DNA of 64,000 nt, from positions 837,852-901,851 of the forward strand of contig NC_018081.1 in the NCBI RefSeq assembly GCF_000271405.2. The letters run 5' to 3'. How positions within the stretch are numbered: position 1 is the first letter of the stretch; each line of letters opens with the position of its first letter. A program made the position numbers and the translations under genes. Below are positions 21,986 to 31,018 of this stretch, one piece after another. Origin of the DNA: Enterococcus hirae ATCC 9790 (GTDB taxonomy: Bacteria > Bacillota > Bacilli > Lactobacillales > Enterococcaceae). The notes under the pieces were generated by a model. It had not been told where the DNA came from. It worked only from the letters and a program-made list of their open reading frames with translations, and did no database searches.

Positions 21986-22826
21986 CTATGATTTATTGGT
22001 TGAACCTGATAGTTGAATGTATTGCTGAACTAACTCTTTTCCTGCTATGACTGTTTGTTGGATGAGAGTGGGGTATTCGATCGTTGGCTCCTGTTGTAGA
22101 AGCTGTTGGCATCTTTGTTGTTGCGCCTTCATAAAATCAGAACCAACATTAATCTTATTGATTCCTAACTCAATGGATTGGCGAATGTTGTCTTTTCCCG
22201 CTCCTGACCCCCCATGTAAAACTAACGGAAGTTGAGTCTTCTCTTTTATTTCTTGGACAATATCGAAACGAAAACGTGGTTTGATAATCTCCGTGACTGG
22301 AGCCATAGGAAATCGCTAAGCAGTCCACACCCGTTTCATTGATCAATCGGATTGCTTCTGCTGGGTCCGTACACATGGCATCATCTGTAAAATGGTCGCC
22401 TGTGACTGCCCCCATATTTCCTACTTCTGCTTCTACGCTCGCATCATACGTTTGGGCAAATTGAACCATCGCTCTCGTTATTTCGATATTCTGATCCAAG
22501 GGATACATCGAAGCATCCATCATGACGCTGGAAAATCCTTCTTGTAAGCACTGCTTGACAAATGCGATGTCTTGACCATGATCTAGATTAATCGCTACTT
22601 CGACTTTGGCATCCTGTGCCATACGGATGATGGGCTTCGTTAAATAATGATAATTGATGTGTTGCTTTAAGTGATCTTGCAATAAATCTATGATGATCGG
22701 CGCATGTAATTCCTCAGCAGCTTGGATCGTTGCTTTAGCTGTTTCTAGATTAAAGCAATTGATCGCCATGACAGCATAGTTTTCTTGATTTGCTTTTTTG
22801 AGCATCTCTTTCATTGACACATACAT
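21986..22826 (-). pseudogene. Second class II aldolase, frameshifted
   Basis: The first 180 codons (from ATG 22826, AGAAGGA upstream) encode an aldolase N-terminal part with AINLDHGQDIAF and EAEVGNMGAVTG. After ISYGSSHGDYQ the frame is lost, and the rest continues one frame over as PRFRFDIVQEIKEKT, LVLHGGSGAGKD and NKINVGSDF to 21986. Removing one A of an AAA (22280-22282) restores a continuous protein of about 279 residues. It is only partly similar to the neighbouring intact aldolase, so it is a diverged paralogue. The frameshift is in a short run, so a true mutation is likelier here than a homopolymer error. Confidence 0.8.
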
Positions 22827-22850
22827 ATCAAATCCTTCTCTCTACAGTTT

Positions 22851-23933
22851 TTAAGATAATTTAATAGAAGAAAAATCTACTTCTTCCTCTTCTTCCTCTA
22901 CGACAGGGTGTTCAGCTGGCGCCTTTTTCAAAACAAACAATAGAATGCCGGTAACTGCAGAACCAATCAATAAGGCAAAGGTAAACTTCAACGGATCCGT
23001 CATTGCTGGGATAATAAAGACCCCACCAGAAGGAACTGGTGACCCAATTCCCCACGACATACTCAAACCTCCGCCAATCGCTGCACCAGCTGTACACGAA
23101 ATGATCACACGAAGCGGATCAACTGCCGCTAAGGGGATAACGCCTTCCGTAATCATGCAAAGTCCCATCGGAAAAGCAATCTTAATGTTGTTTTCTTCTT
23201 CTTTTGAATATTTTGTTTGCCGAAATAACTTAGATAAAACCCATGAAATGGTGACACCGAAAGGCGGAACCATTGACGCTAACACTTTCACAGCTTCTGG
23301 TTCTTGCACACCTTCCAAAAGCATCCCATCAGCAAACAATGAGGCTACCTTATTGACTGGTCCACCAAAATCAAAGGCAGCCATCCCACCGACAATTGAC
23401 CCAAAGAGGAATTTTCCAGAACCTTGTAGTCCTTGTAAAAAATCGGTCATCGCTTCTGTTGCCCAAACAATCGGCACACCTACCACGAAAAACATCAATA
23501 AACCGATACTAAGGGTCGCTAACAGTGGGATGATCATCATCGGCATCAATCCTTGTGCCCACTTAGGAACTTTGAGATATTTCACCAATAACAGGACAAA
23601 GAACCCCACCAAGTAACCGCCTAACATACCACCTAAAAAACCTGCGCCAATGGCATTGGCAATTAACCCCATAAACAAACCTGGACCAATCCCTGGGCGA
23701 TCGGCAATGGAATAGGCAATCGCTGCAGAAATCACTGGAGCCAATAATCCCATGCCCAAAACCCCTAGAGAAACTAAGGCATCGGGTACAGAATAAGACG
23801 CTTGATAATCATTGATGACTTGCCCACCTGTTAAATTCCCAATAGCGATCAAGAGTCCAGCGGTCACAACAACTGGTAACATGTATGAAATAGCTGTCAG
23901 TGCATGCTTTTTTAATTGTAGTTGACGAAGCAT
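22851..23933 (-). CDS. PTS fructose-type EIIC component
   Basis: Membrane permease subunit of a fructose-family phosphotransferase system, 360 residues, about nine to ten hydrophobic segments. Family motifs include AAFDFGGPVNKVASLF (about 185-200) and MITEGVIPLA. The C-terminus is an acidic run (VVEEEEEEVDFSS). EIIA and EIIB are encoded as separate proteins just upstream, and class II aldolases follow, suggesting an imported ketose or polyol-related sugar. Confidence 0.92.
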   Translation of the reverse strand: MLRQLQLKKHALTAISYMLPVVVTAGLLIAIGNLTGGQVINDYQASYSVPDALVSLGVLGMGLLAPVISAAIAYSIADRPGIGPGLFMGLIANAIGAGFLGGMLGGYLVGFFVLLLVKYLKVPKWAQGLMPMMIIPLLATLSIGLLMFFVVGVPIVWATEAMTDFLQGLQGSGKFLFGSIVGGMAAFDFGGPVNKVASLFADGMLLEGVQEPEAVKVLASMVPPFGVTISWVLSKLFRQTKYSKEEENNIKIAFPMGLCMITEGVIPLAAVDPLRVIISCTAGAAIGGGLSMSWGIGSPVPSGGVFIIPAMTDPLKFTFALLIGSAVTGILLFVLKKAPAEHPVVEEEEEEVDFSSIKLS

Positions 23934-23948
23934 CCAATTCCTCTCCTT

Positions 23949-24263
23949 TTATGTTTTACTGAGTTCTTCTTCAATTTTAGTAATCAACCCTTTCGGTGCT
24001 TTAATGACCATGTTCGTAGGAATCTCAATCACTTTTTTTCCTTCGAACCGCTCCTTGCCACCAATTTTGATATCTGCTGCAATAATGACGACATCTGCCT
24101 GCTTGATCTCCTCCTTCGATAACTCGTCTTCTGTACCAATTGTTCCTTGTGTTTCGATGTGCACTTCATGTCCTAATGCTTTTGCTGCTTTTTCTAATTT
24201 TTGTTTGGCAATATACGTATGTGCAATTCCTGAAGTACAGGCTGCTACTCCGACGATCTTCAT
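23949..24263 (-). CDS. PTS fructose-type EIIB component
   Basis: Cytoplasmic phosphocarrier of 104 residues. The phosphorylated cysteine is Cys9 in VAACTSGIAHTY, the hallmark of fructose EIIB. It lies 15 bases before EIIC and 20 after EIIA, so the system is fully split into A, B and C proteins. Confidence 0.93.
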   Translation of the reverse strand: MKIVGVAACTSGIAHTYIAKQKLEKAAKALGHEVHIETQGTIGTEDELSKEEIKQADVVIIAADIKIGGKERFEGKKVIEIPTNMVIKAPKGLITKIEEELSKT

Positions 24264-24283
24264 TTTTCCTTCCTCCTTTTCTT

Positions 24284-24772
24284 TTAGACAGTTGGTTCTT
24301 TTGCTAATAGTTCCATTAATTCTGTTTTACTAGTTGCCTGATTCATTTTTTCGATAATGGTATCTTCTGCTAATAACATTGCTACTTTTTGTAATAATTT
24401 GATATGAACGGTATTGGCATCTGTATCTTTTACTGCAAATAAGATAATGACCTTTACAGGCTGCTCATCTAATGATTCCCAAGGGATCGGGGTCTCGACT
24501 TTACCCACAACCAAAGAAGTCTGAATGACACTCGCTGATTTTCCGTGGGGAATCGCCACACCGTTTCCAATCCCTGTGATTCCTTCTTTCTCCCGTTGAA
24601 AGACATCTGATGAAAAATCATCAACATCTTTGATAATGCCGTTTTCTTTTAGTAATTCACTTAATTCGAGAATCGCTTCTTTTTTTGTTTTCGCTTTCAT
24701 TTCTAAACGTATCAGTTTTTCTGTAATCACATTTGCGATACTAAATTCTGACATTACCTGTTTTGTAACCAT
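24284..24772 (-). CDS. PTS fructose-type EIIA component
   Basis: EIIA of 162 residues accepting phosphate from HPr. The active His lies in GIGNGVAIPHGKSASV (about 82-97). Its ATG (24772) follows the regulator's stop by one base; an internal ATG at codon 7 is an alternative start. The gene occupies the place where a C-terminal EIIA domain of an MtlR/LicR-type regulator would usually be fused. Confidence 0.9.
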   Translation of the reverse strand: MVTKQVMSEFSIANVITEKLIRLEMKAKTKKEAILELSELLKENGIIKDVDDFSSDVFQREKEGITGIGNGVAIPHGKSASVIQTSLVVGKVETPIPWESLDEQPVKVIILFAVKDTDANTVHIKLLQKVAMLLAEDTIIEKMNQATSKTELMELLAKEPTV

Positions 24773-24773
24773 T

Positions 24774-26243
24774 TCACATCTCTCCTAACATTTGCTTCAC
24801 ACGTTTTTCGTCTTGCTTGGTAAATACTGAGTTTACTAATATCGTGGGAATCTTCGGTGGCTCATTCAAACAAACCGTTGTTAAAATCAAATCGATCTTA
24901 CTAAATTCCGCTTGGTTTTTCTGGTACTGCCGAGAAGATAAAACAGCAATAATCTCTAATTCAGGAAAGGCTTTTTTTACTTTGACTTTCAATAGTTCTG
25001 AAGTTCCAACACCACTACTACACATGATCAATACACGTTTTTTTATTGGGGCTAACTCTTTGTATCTCACAAAGTATAATGTTAAAAATCCAATTTCATC
25101 TTTGGATATATGGTTTGTATGAAATTTTTTTTGGACCATTTTACTGACAAATTCTACTAATTGAAACGTTTCCTGGTACTCTAATTCAATATCGTGCAAT
25201 AAATCATTTTTGATTGTGATCTCATGTTTTAATCGATACAATAGCGGCTGAATGTGACTATACAAATCATGTCGGTTTCGTTCTTGATCAATCGCCACTC
25301 CCATGAGCCGGCTCATCGTAGCAGAAAAAAAACGGGTGATTTCTTCAGCTTCATTTGAGATATTTTGATGTTTAATCGAACCATTTTCGATCCTGGAGGA
25401 AATCAAGTATTGAAAAAGATAAAAAGTTTCACTTTCAGGGAGAGTCGTATTTAAATATTGACCTAATTTGAGCATGACTTGCTTTGATAGTTGGTACAGT
25501 TCCTGGTTATAATGGATCAGCGCCTGATCTTCTTCATCTAAATCCCACGTATCTTCTTCTAAATACACGACCCCTTCACGGAAGCGTTTGACTAAGATAT
25601 AAATATGAGAAAAAATATTCATTGCATATGGATAGGCAATTCGGCTGACTAGTTTTTGTTCGATAAACTCAACGATCGAAGTAATAAAATTGATATCAAA
25701 TGAGCTGATCATTGGGTGACTAGGAACCACTTTTTTATCTTCCAATAAATGGATACTTAATAGCATATTCACTACTTTACGAATATGTTTTTCTGTTCCT
25801 TCGATACCAATTCGGGTACCTTGTCGTTTAAGTTGGAGGTGGTTTTTCATTAAAAATAAACTGATCTTAGCCAAATCATTACTAATTACCGGATCACTGA
25901 CATAATACGGATGGAACAATTCATTGATTAATAACTTCTTGGGTGCCTTAAACAACAAATTAAGCAAAATCGCATTTCTTCTTTCCAAAGGTCCTTGACT
26001 CGTTCGACTTTCATTATGCGTTGCACTCACATTTAAATATTTATCGTAGTCTAACCGAAATCCTTTGCCTGCCTCTGCCAAAATGATTTCCCCGGTTTCA
26101 GACACATCATTTATCTTTTTAATCGTGCGGTAGACCGTTTTCGTAGAAACATGGGCAAATTCAGCTAACTCCTGAGCTGTAAGGGATAAGCCATGTTTAA
26201 CAAAGTATTCGACCATTTCTTTCTCTCTTTTGCTTAGCTGCAT
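24774..26243 (-). CDS. PRD-containing transcriptional activator with EIIB-like domain
   Basis: PTS-controlled activator of 489 residues. The N-terminus holds a helix-turn-helix (LTAQELAEFAHVSTKTVYRTI, about 15-35), the middle holds PRD-like segments, and the C-terminus an EIIB-like domain with VLIMCSSGVGTSEL (about 397-410). Larger MtlR/LicR/ManR proteins also end in an EIIA domain; here that domain is a separate gene immediately downstream. It is the first gene of the operon and likely activates it. Ribosome binding site AGGAGG before ATG 26243. Confidence 0.88.
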   Translation of the reverse strand: MQLSKREKEMVEYFVKHGLSLTAQELAEFAHVSTKTVYRTIKKINDVSETGEIILAEAGKGFRLDYDKYLNVSATHNESRTSQGPLERRNAILLNLLFKAPKKLLINELFHPYYVSDPVISNDLAKISLFLMKNHLQLKRQGTRIGIEGTEKHIRKVVNMLLSIHLLEDKKVVPSHPMISSFDINFITSIVEFIEQKLVSRIAYPYAMNIFSHIYILVKRFREGVVYLEEDTWDLDEEDQALIHYNQELYQLSKQVMLKLGQYLNTTLPESETFYLFQYLISSRIENGSIKHQNISNEAEEITRFFSATMSRLMGVAIDQERNRHDLYSHIQPLLYRLKHEITIKNDLLHDIELEYQETFQLVEFVSKMVQKKFHTNHISKDEIGFLTLYFVRYKELAPIKKRVLIMCSSGVGTSELLKVKVKKAFPELEIIAVLSSRQYQKNQAEFSKIDLILTTVCLNEPPKIPTILVNSVFTKQDEKRVKQMLGEM

Positions 26244-26259
26244 TTGTTCAACCTCCTTG

Positions 26260-26287
26260 TTTATACTATAACGGAATTTTCTGACAA
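26260..26287 (-). promoter_or_regulatory. Promoter of the PRD regulator/fructose-type PTS operon
   Basis: Minus-strand -35 TTGTCA (26282-26287), 16-base spacer, -10 TATAAA (26260-26265), 16 bases before the regulator's ATG. Confidence 0.65.
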
Positions 26288-26301
26288 CTCATTTTTTGTT
26301 C

Positions 26302-26319
26302 TGTCCATTACTCTGGACA
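26302..26319 (-). promoter_or_regulatory. Inverted repeat, candidate activator site
   Basis: TGTCCA-N6-TGGACA lies 15 bases upstream of the -35 element, the position expected for a class I or II activator. The adjacent gene encodes a PTS-controlled activator, so autoregulatory binding is a reasonable inference. Confidence 0.5.
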
Positions 26320-26323
26320 TTTT

Positions 26324-26337
26324 TAAAAGCGTTTACA
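26324..26337 (-). promoter_or_regulatory. cre-like site (CcpA)
   Basis: Minus strand TGTAAACGCTTTTA matches the cre consensus TGWNANCGNTNWCA at 13 of 14 positions. It lies upstream of the promoter and next to the inverted repeat. Confidence 0.55.
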
Positions 26338-26354
26338 AAAAATGGCAAAAAAGA

Positions 26355-26396
26355 CAAAAAACACCGAAGCAGGCAAAAACCTGTCTTCGATGTTTT
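26355..26396 (-). terminator. Terminator of glcT-nagE
   Basis: A stem on the minus strand (ACATCGAAGACAGG with CCTGCTTCGGTGT) is followed by TTTTTT, about 90 bases after the EIICBA stop. Confidence 0.85.
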
Positions 26397-26483
26397 ACAC
26401 GATACATCAGAGTACATAAAAGTAATGAATAGACGAAACGATGAAAATAAGTAACTATTGATTGGTGTCAGTAGTTTTCTTCC

Positions 26484-28460
26484 TTAATTACTCTTAACAT
26501 GACCAATCACAGCATTTGCTTTAACTACCCCACTAGCATCCATCGTTAGCTTCGCCACTTTTTCACCATTGGTAAAAGCAACGATCAGATCTGATTGTTT
26601 GTTTGCCGATTGTAGTGCCACCAAGTCCATGGTTGCAATTAATTGACCACGTGCAACTTTTTGTCCCTCTTCAACGTAGATCGTAAAAGGCGCTCCTTTT
26701 AAGTTCACAGTATCGATCCCCATATGCAAGAGAACTTCAATTCCTGATTCCGTTTTGATACCAACTGCATGTTTCGTTGGAAAAATATTGATAATCGTAC
26801 CAGCGATTGGAGCAAACACTTCGCCATTCGTTGGTAGAATCGCAAACCCGTCTCCCATCATTTTTTGTGAAAAGACATCATCTGCCACTTCTGTGATTGG
26901 CATTAGCTTCCCATTTGCTACCGCAAAAATATCTTGGTTTTGTGGATCAACGACTGTTTTGGTTGTCACAGTAGGCGTGGACTGAGCAGTTCCTTTGCCA
27001 CTACTTCCATGAATTTTTTTCATTTCATCTGCAACAAATTGGACTTCCGTTCCAACGATCACTTGAATATTTTTGGCATCAATTACTTTCAGGCCTGGAA
27101 CGCCAGTCGCTTTGATTTTCCCTTGATCAACTTTTGCCGTATCTTTTACATACAAGCGTAAACGTGTCGTGCAATTGTCAATGGAAACAACGTTCGCTGC
27201 ACCACCTAATGCTTGATAAAGTTGATTAGCTAGCGTGGCAAATCGATTGTCACCAGTTGGCACTGTTCCTACTTCCCCATTTTCTGCAACTCCAGTATCT
27301 TCTTCACGCCCCGGAGTCATCAAATTGAATTTTTTGATGACAAATAAAAATGTAAAGTAATAAATCACACCCATCGCCAAGCCTAATACCAATAGCATTA
27401 ATGGTTGATTGGCAATAGGTACACGTAAGCTTAAGAAGAAATCAATAAAGCCGGCGCTAAAATTAAAGCCCGCTGTCCAATGGAAGGTTGCTGCGATAAA
27501 CATCGAAATCCCTGTTAAAGCAGCATGAACGACGTACAATGGCCAAGCGACAAACATAAATGAAAATTCTAACGGTTCAGTCACCCCTGTAAAGAAAGAA
27601 GCGAAAGCGGCAGCTAACATCAAAGATGCGGTCACTTTTTTCTTTTCTGGTCGCGCACATTGATAGATAGCAAGTGCACCAGCAGGTAACCCAAACATCA
27701 TGACCGGGAAGAAACCAGCTTGGTACATACCGGTGACTCCTTTTACCCCTTCACTTGCCCAGAATTTACCGATATCATCAATTCCAGCTAAATTGAACCA
27801 AAAAACATTGTTCAGTGCATGGTGTAAACCAGTTGGAATCAGCAAACGGTTGAAGAAGCCATATAGACCAGCACCTAACGCGCCCATTCCAGAGATCAAT
27901 TCACCGAAACTAACCAATGTATCATAAACTGGTGGCCAAACAAAAATCAATAAAGCAGAAATAATTGCCATTAAACCAGCTGTTACGATTGGTACTGCTC
28001 GTTTTCCACTAAAGAAAGATAACGCCATTGGCAATTTAACTCCGCTGAAGCGATTATACATCGCACCAGCGACTAAGCCTGCCAAAATTCCAATAAATAC
28101 ATTTTTATTATTGATTGCATCAAAAGCGATATTCACTTTTTCAACATCCACTTTAGTAAACAATGCGACAGAAGCACTATTGACTAATGTGACTGGTGCT
28201 AAAAAGGCGATCAATCCTGCCAATGCTGATGAACCATCTTTGTCCTTAGACATCCCCAATGCTAACCCAACAGCAAAAATGATTCCTAAATTATCTAAGA
28301 CTGTTCCTCCAGCTTTGATCATAAAAGCGGCAAAAATGTTATTGCCACCCCAACCAGTCGGATCGATCCAATAACCAATCCCCATGAATAAAGCAGCTAC
28401 TGGTAGGGTTGCTACTGGTAACATCAAGGAACGTCCCATTCGTTGTAAGTATGTTTTCAT
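26484..28460 (-). CDS. PTS EIICBA, N-acetylglucosamine/glucose specific
   Basis: Fused sugar permease and kinase of 658 residues in the order IIC (about 1-380), IIB (about 400-480) and IIA (about 510-658). IIC shows LLIPTGLHHALNNVFWF and FLTGVTEPLEF-like FFTGVTEPLEFSFMF. The IIB phosphorylation site is Cys430 (DNCTTRLRL) and the IIA site His579 (EVLLHMGIDTV). The IIC sequence and TPGRE linker resemble NagE more than glucose-only PtsG by recall, so GlcNAc is the favoured substrate, with glucose possible. It lies 9 bases after glcT and is controlled by the same leader. Confidence 0.88.
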   Translation of the reverse strand: MKTYLQRMGRSLMLPVATLPVAALFMGIGYWIDPTGWGGNNIFAAFMIKAGGTVLDNLGIIFAVGLALGMSKDKDGSSALAGLIAFLAPVTLVNSASVALFTKVDVEKVNIAFDAINNKNVFIGILAGLVAGAMYNRFSGVKLPMALSFFSGKRAVPIVTAGLMAIISALLIFVWPPVYDTLVSFGELISGMGALGAGLYGFFNRLLIPTGLHHALNNVFWFNLAGIDDIGKFWASEGVKGVTGMYQAGFFPVMMFGLPAGALAIYQCARPEKKKVTASLMLAAAFASFFTGVTEPLEFSFMFVAWPLYVVHAALTGISMFIAATFHWTAGFNFSAGFIDFFLSLRVPIANQPLMLLVLGLAMGVIYYFTFLFVIKKFNLMTPGREEDTGVAENGEVGTVPTGDNRFATLANQLYQALGGAANVVSIDNCTTRLRLYVKDTAKVDQGKIKATGVPGLKVIDAKNIQVIVGTEVQFVADEMKKIHGSSGKGTAQSTPTVTTKTVVDPQNQDIFAVANGKLMPITEVADDVFSQKMMGDGFAILPTNGEVFAPIAGTIINIFPTKHAVGIKTESGIEVLLHMGIDTVNLKGAPFTIYVEEGQKVARGQLIATMDLVALQSANKQSDLIVAFTNGEKVAKLTMDASGVVKANAVIGHVKSN

Positions 28461-28469
28461 TTTGTTCTC

Positions 28470-29306
28470 CTATTCTGTTGTCCCTCGCAAGCGTTCGATA
28501 TGAATAACTAAATAACCAAGTTCTTCGCTTGTAATAGACATTTGATATTGTTTAGTTAAAAGTACTCGAATTTTTTTTGCGACTGCATAACTTCCTGAAT
28601 ATTTTCGTTTGACTATCTCAATAATCTCCTCGTCTAAGACCGCATACTGCTGATTGTGATACCGTTGGATCAACAACCGAAGATGGTTTGCTAAACGAGA
28701 ATAATTCAGTGCCATTTGTTCGGAATGGATATCGATCCTCAGCTCTTTTTCAATCAACTGGATAATTTCCGACACGATCGTGACTTCGCGAATGCTACGA
28801 TGATTACTAGTTTGTCCGCTATGACCACTATGGATATGTATCGCTATATAACCCGCTTCATCATATGTATAAGGAATAGCTAAAGTGTGATTCAAATAAT
28901 CAACTGCCCATTGCGCAATACTAAATTCTTCGTGGTACAGCGCCTCGATTTCTCGCAGTAATTTATTTCGAATAACAATTCCATTACGAATATTTTCAGC
29001 AGCAAAAGCAATATGATCCGTTAACGCGATCAACACATGCTCATTCAGCTTTTTCATTAAAACTGTTTCTGCATGATCAATAATGTGTTCAGCAGCAAAA
29101 AGAAACTTTTCGTCAATTTGATTCAGCAAACTTTGTAGTTTCATTTGACTTTCTGGCTCCATCACAAACATCCGCTCAATTTCTCGATGAAAAATCAAGT
29201 CATTGCGCTTTTTATCGAATCCAACACCTTTACCAATTGCGACCTTTTCTTGTCCATCGTCATCGACTAAGACCGCATTTTGATTAAAAATCTTTTTGAT
29301 TTTCAT
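28470..29306 (-). CDS. glcT: BglG/GlcT-family transcriptional antiterminator
   Basis: RNA-binding antiterminator of 278 residues. The N-terminal co-antiterminator domain is residues 1-58 (KIKKIFNQNAVLVDDDGQEK), followed by PRD1 with EHIIDHAE and LTDHIAFAAENI, and PRD2 with YIAIHIHSGHSG. The family binds a hairpin in its target leader and prevents termination when the PTS sugar is present. The terminator at 29383-29439 lies in its own leader, so it probably controls itself and the downstream permease. The symbol is by family position, not proven orthology. Confidence 0.88.
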   Translation of the reverse strand: MKIKKIFNQNAVLVDDDGQEKVAIGKGVGFDKKRNDLIFHREIERMFVMEPESQMKLQSLLNQIDEKFLFAAEHIIDHAETVLMKKLNEHVLIALTDHIAFAAENIRNGIVIRNKLLREIEALYHEEFSIAQWAVDYLNHTLAIPYTYDEAGYIAIHIHSGHSGQTSNHRSIREVTIVSEIIQLIEKELRIDIHSEQMALNYSRLANHLRLLIQRYHNQQYAVLDEEIIEIVKRKYSGSYAVAKKIRVLLTKQYQMSITSEELGYLVIHIERLRGTTE

Positions 29307-29382
29307 AATAATAACCCTTTTTCTGCAGAATTAAAGTTACTTCATGGACCAATCATCCTTTATCAATCTTAAGCTTGACAAC

Positions 29383-29439
29383 AAAAAAAGCATAGAAAAA
29401 TTCCACCAAAGTCTCCTTATCGACGGAATCTTCCCATGC
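29383..29439 (-). terminator. Leader terminator of glcT-nagE, antiterminator-controlled
   Basis: GCATGGGAAGATTCC pairs fully (with G-U pairs) with GGAATTTTTCTATGC on the minus strand, followed by seven T, 77 bases before glcT. A leader terminator in front of a BglG/GlcT gene is the usual target of that antiterminator. The bases just upstream would hold the overlapping RNA antiterminator hairpin; I could not assign its exact limits. Confidence 0.8.
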
Positions 29440-29471
29440 CTAGTATGATCTAGTCACATGAAAAATAAATA

Positions 29472-29485
29472 TGTTAACGCTTTAA
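29472..29485 (-). promoter_or_regulatory. cre-like site at the glcT start site
   Basis: TGTTAACGCTTTAA on the plus strand matches the cre consensus at 13 of 14 positions and sits directly downstream of the -10 box, a position that blocks transcription when CcpA binds. Confidence 0.65.
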
Positions 29486-29513
29486 TTTTATCGAGGGAAC
29501 GTTTTTTTGTCAA
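29485..29513 (-). promoter_or_regulatory. Promoter of glcT-nagE
   Basis: Consensus -35 TTGACA (29508-29513), 17-base spacer and -10 TAAAAT (29485-29490) on the minus strand. Confidence 0.85.
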
Positions 29514-29578
29514 CATCTTTTTTTCCTTTTGTCAAACAAAATGCTTTCATTTACTCAATAAAGTTTAAAATAAGCCAT

Positions 29579-29616
29579 AAAAAAAGCCATGATGTCTAAT
29601 GACACCATGACTTTTT
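29579..29616 (-). terminator. Terminator of tuf (str operon)
   Basis: GTCATGGTGTC-ATTA-GACATCATGGC stem followed by seven T on the minus strand; a run of A before it allows use in both directions. Confidence 0.9.
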
Positions 29617-29659
29617 ATTGTCCGAATACAATGTTGCTTACAATTCAGTTGATCAAAGA

Positions 29660-30847
29660 TTAAGCTTTGATTTCAGTAACGACACCGGCACCAACTGTAC
29701 GTCCGCCTTCACGGATTGAGAATTTAGTACCGTTTTCGATAGCGATTGGGTGGATTAATTCAACTTCCATTGTTACGTTGTCGCCAGGCATAACCATTTC
29801 AGTTCCTTCTGGTAATTCAACAACACCTGTTACGTCAGTTGTACGGAAGTAGAATTGTGGACGGTAGTTAGTGAAGAATGGAGTATGACGTCCACCTTCT
29901 TCTTTTGTCAACACGTATACTTCTGCAGAGAATTTTGTATGAGGTGTGATTGTACCTGGTTTAGCTAAAACTTGTCCACGTTGGATGTCTTCACGTGCAA
30001 CACCACGTAGTAAAGCACCAATGTTGTCTCCAGCTTCAGCGTAGTCTAATAATTTACGGAACATTTCAACACCAGTAACTGTTGTTTGAGCTGTTTCTTC
30101 TGCGATACCAACGATATCTACAACGTCACCAACGCGAACTTGTCCACGTTCAACACGACCTGTAGCAACAGTACCACGACCAGTGATTGAGAATACGTCT
30201 TCGACTGGCATCATGAATGGTTTGTCGTTGTCACGTTCTGGAGTTGGGATATATTCGTCAACTGCAGCCATCAATTCAAGGATTTTTTCTTCGTATGAAG
30301 CGTCGCCTTCTAAAGCTTTCAAAGCTGAACCAGCAACTACAGGAACATCGTCACCAGGGAATTCGTATTCTGTTAATAAGTCACGAACTTCCATTTCAAC
30401 TAATTCTAGTAATTCTTCGTCGTCAACCATATCTACTTTGTTCAAGAATACAACGATGTATGGAACACCAACTTGACGAGATAATAGGATATGTTCACGA
30501 GTTTGAGGCATAGGACCATCAGCAGCAGAAACTACTAAGATAGCTCCGTCCATTTGAGCAGCACCAGTGATCATGTTTTTAACGTAGTCCGCGTGTCCTG
30601 GGCAGTCAACGTGAGCGTAGTGACGAGTGTCAGTTTCGTACTCAACGTGAGCTGTTGAAATTGTGATTCCGCGTTCGCGTTCTTCTGGAGCACCATCGAT
30701 TTGATCGTAAGCCATAGCTTGGCCGCCGTTTTTCTTAGATAGTACAGTTGTGATTGCTGCTGTTAAAGTTGTTTTACCGTGGTCAACGTGTCCGATTGTA
30801 CCAATGTTAACGTGTGGTTTAGAACGGTCAAATTTTTCTTTTGCCAT
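29660..30847 (-). CDS. tuf: Elongation factor Tu
   Basis: GTPase that delivers aminoacyl-tRNA to the ribosome. The 395-residue protein shows [10 protein letters not shown] (about 19-28), [22 protein letters not shown] and the C-terminal domain ending [17 protein letters not shown]. It is the last gene of the str operon, 171 bases after fusA, with a possible promoter of its own and a strong terminator. Confidence 0.98.
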   Translation of the reverse strand: MAKEKFDRSKPHVNIGTIGHVDHGKTTLTAAITTVLSKKNGGQAMAYDQIDGAPEERERGITISTAHVEYETDTRHYAHVDCPGHADYVKNMITGAAQMDGAILVVSAADGPMPQTREHILLSRQVGVPYIVVFLNKVDMVDDEELLELVEMEVRDLLTEYEFPGDDVPVVAGSALKALEGDASYEEKILELMAAVDEYIPTPERDNDKPFMMPVEDVFSITGRGTVATGRVERGQVRVGDVVDIVGIAEETAQTTVTGVEMFRKLLDYAEAGDNIGALLRGVAREDIQRGQVLAKPGTITPHTKFSAEVYVLTKEEGGRHTPFFTNYRPQFYFRTTDVTGVVELPEGTEMVMPGDNVTMEVELIHPIAIENGTKFSIREGGRTVGAGVVTEIKA

Positions 30848-30898
30848 TTTAAAATGTCCTCCTAAAAATACAATATATTTTTTATTTGTCTGATAGGT

Positions 30899-30925
30899 AT
30901 GTGATAAACCAAAAGTCTATCACAT
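30899..30925 (-). promoter_or_regulatory. Hairpin in the tuf leader
   Basis: An 11-bp stem (ATGTGATAGAC with GTTTATCACAT, one G-U) around a five-base loop. No T run follows, so it is more likely a processing or stability element than a terminator. Confidence 0.6.
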
Positions 30926-30965
30926 GCCCATATCATCGATAATTATTTTACACGAAACTATATTA

Positions 30966-30995
30966 AAAATACAGTCTCTTTAGATAATCTGTCAA
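30966..30995 (-). promoter_or_regulatory. Possible separate tuf promoter
   Basis: Consensus -35 TTGACA (30990-30995) with 18 bases to TATTTT (30966-30971), in the fusA-tuf gap. The -10 is imperfect. Confidence 0.45.
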
Positions 30996-31018
30996 ACAGA
31001 CGATCTTGTTTTAAGAAA

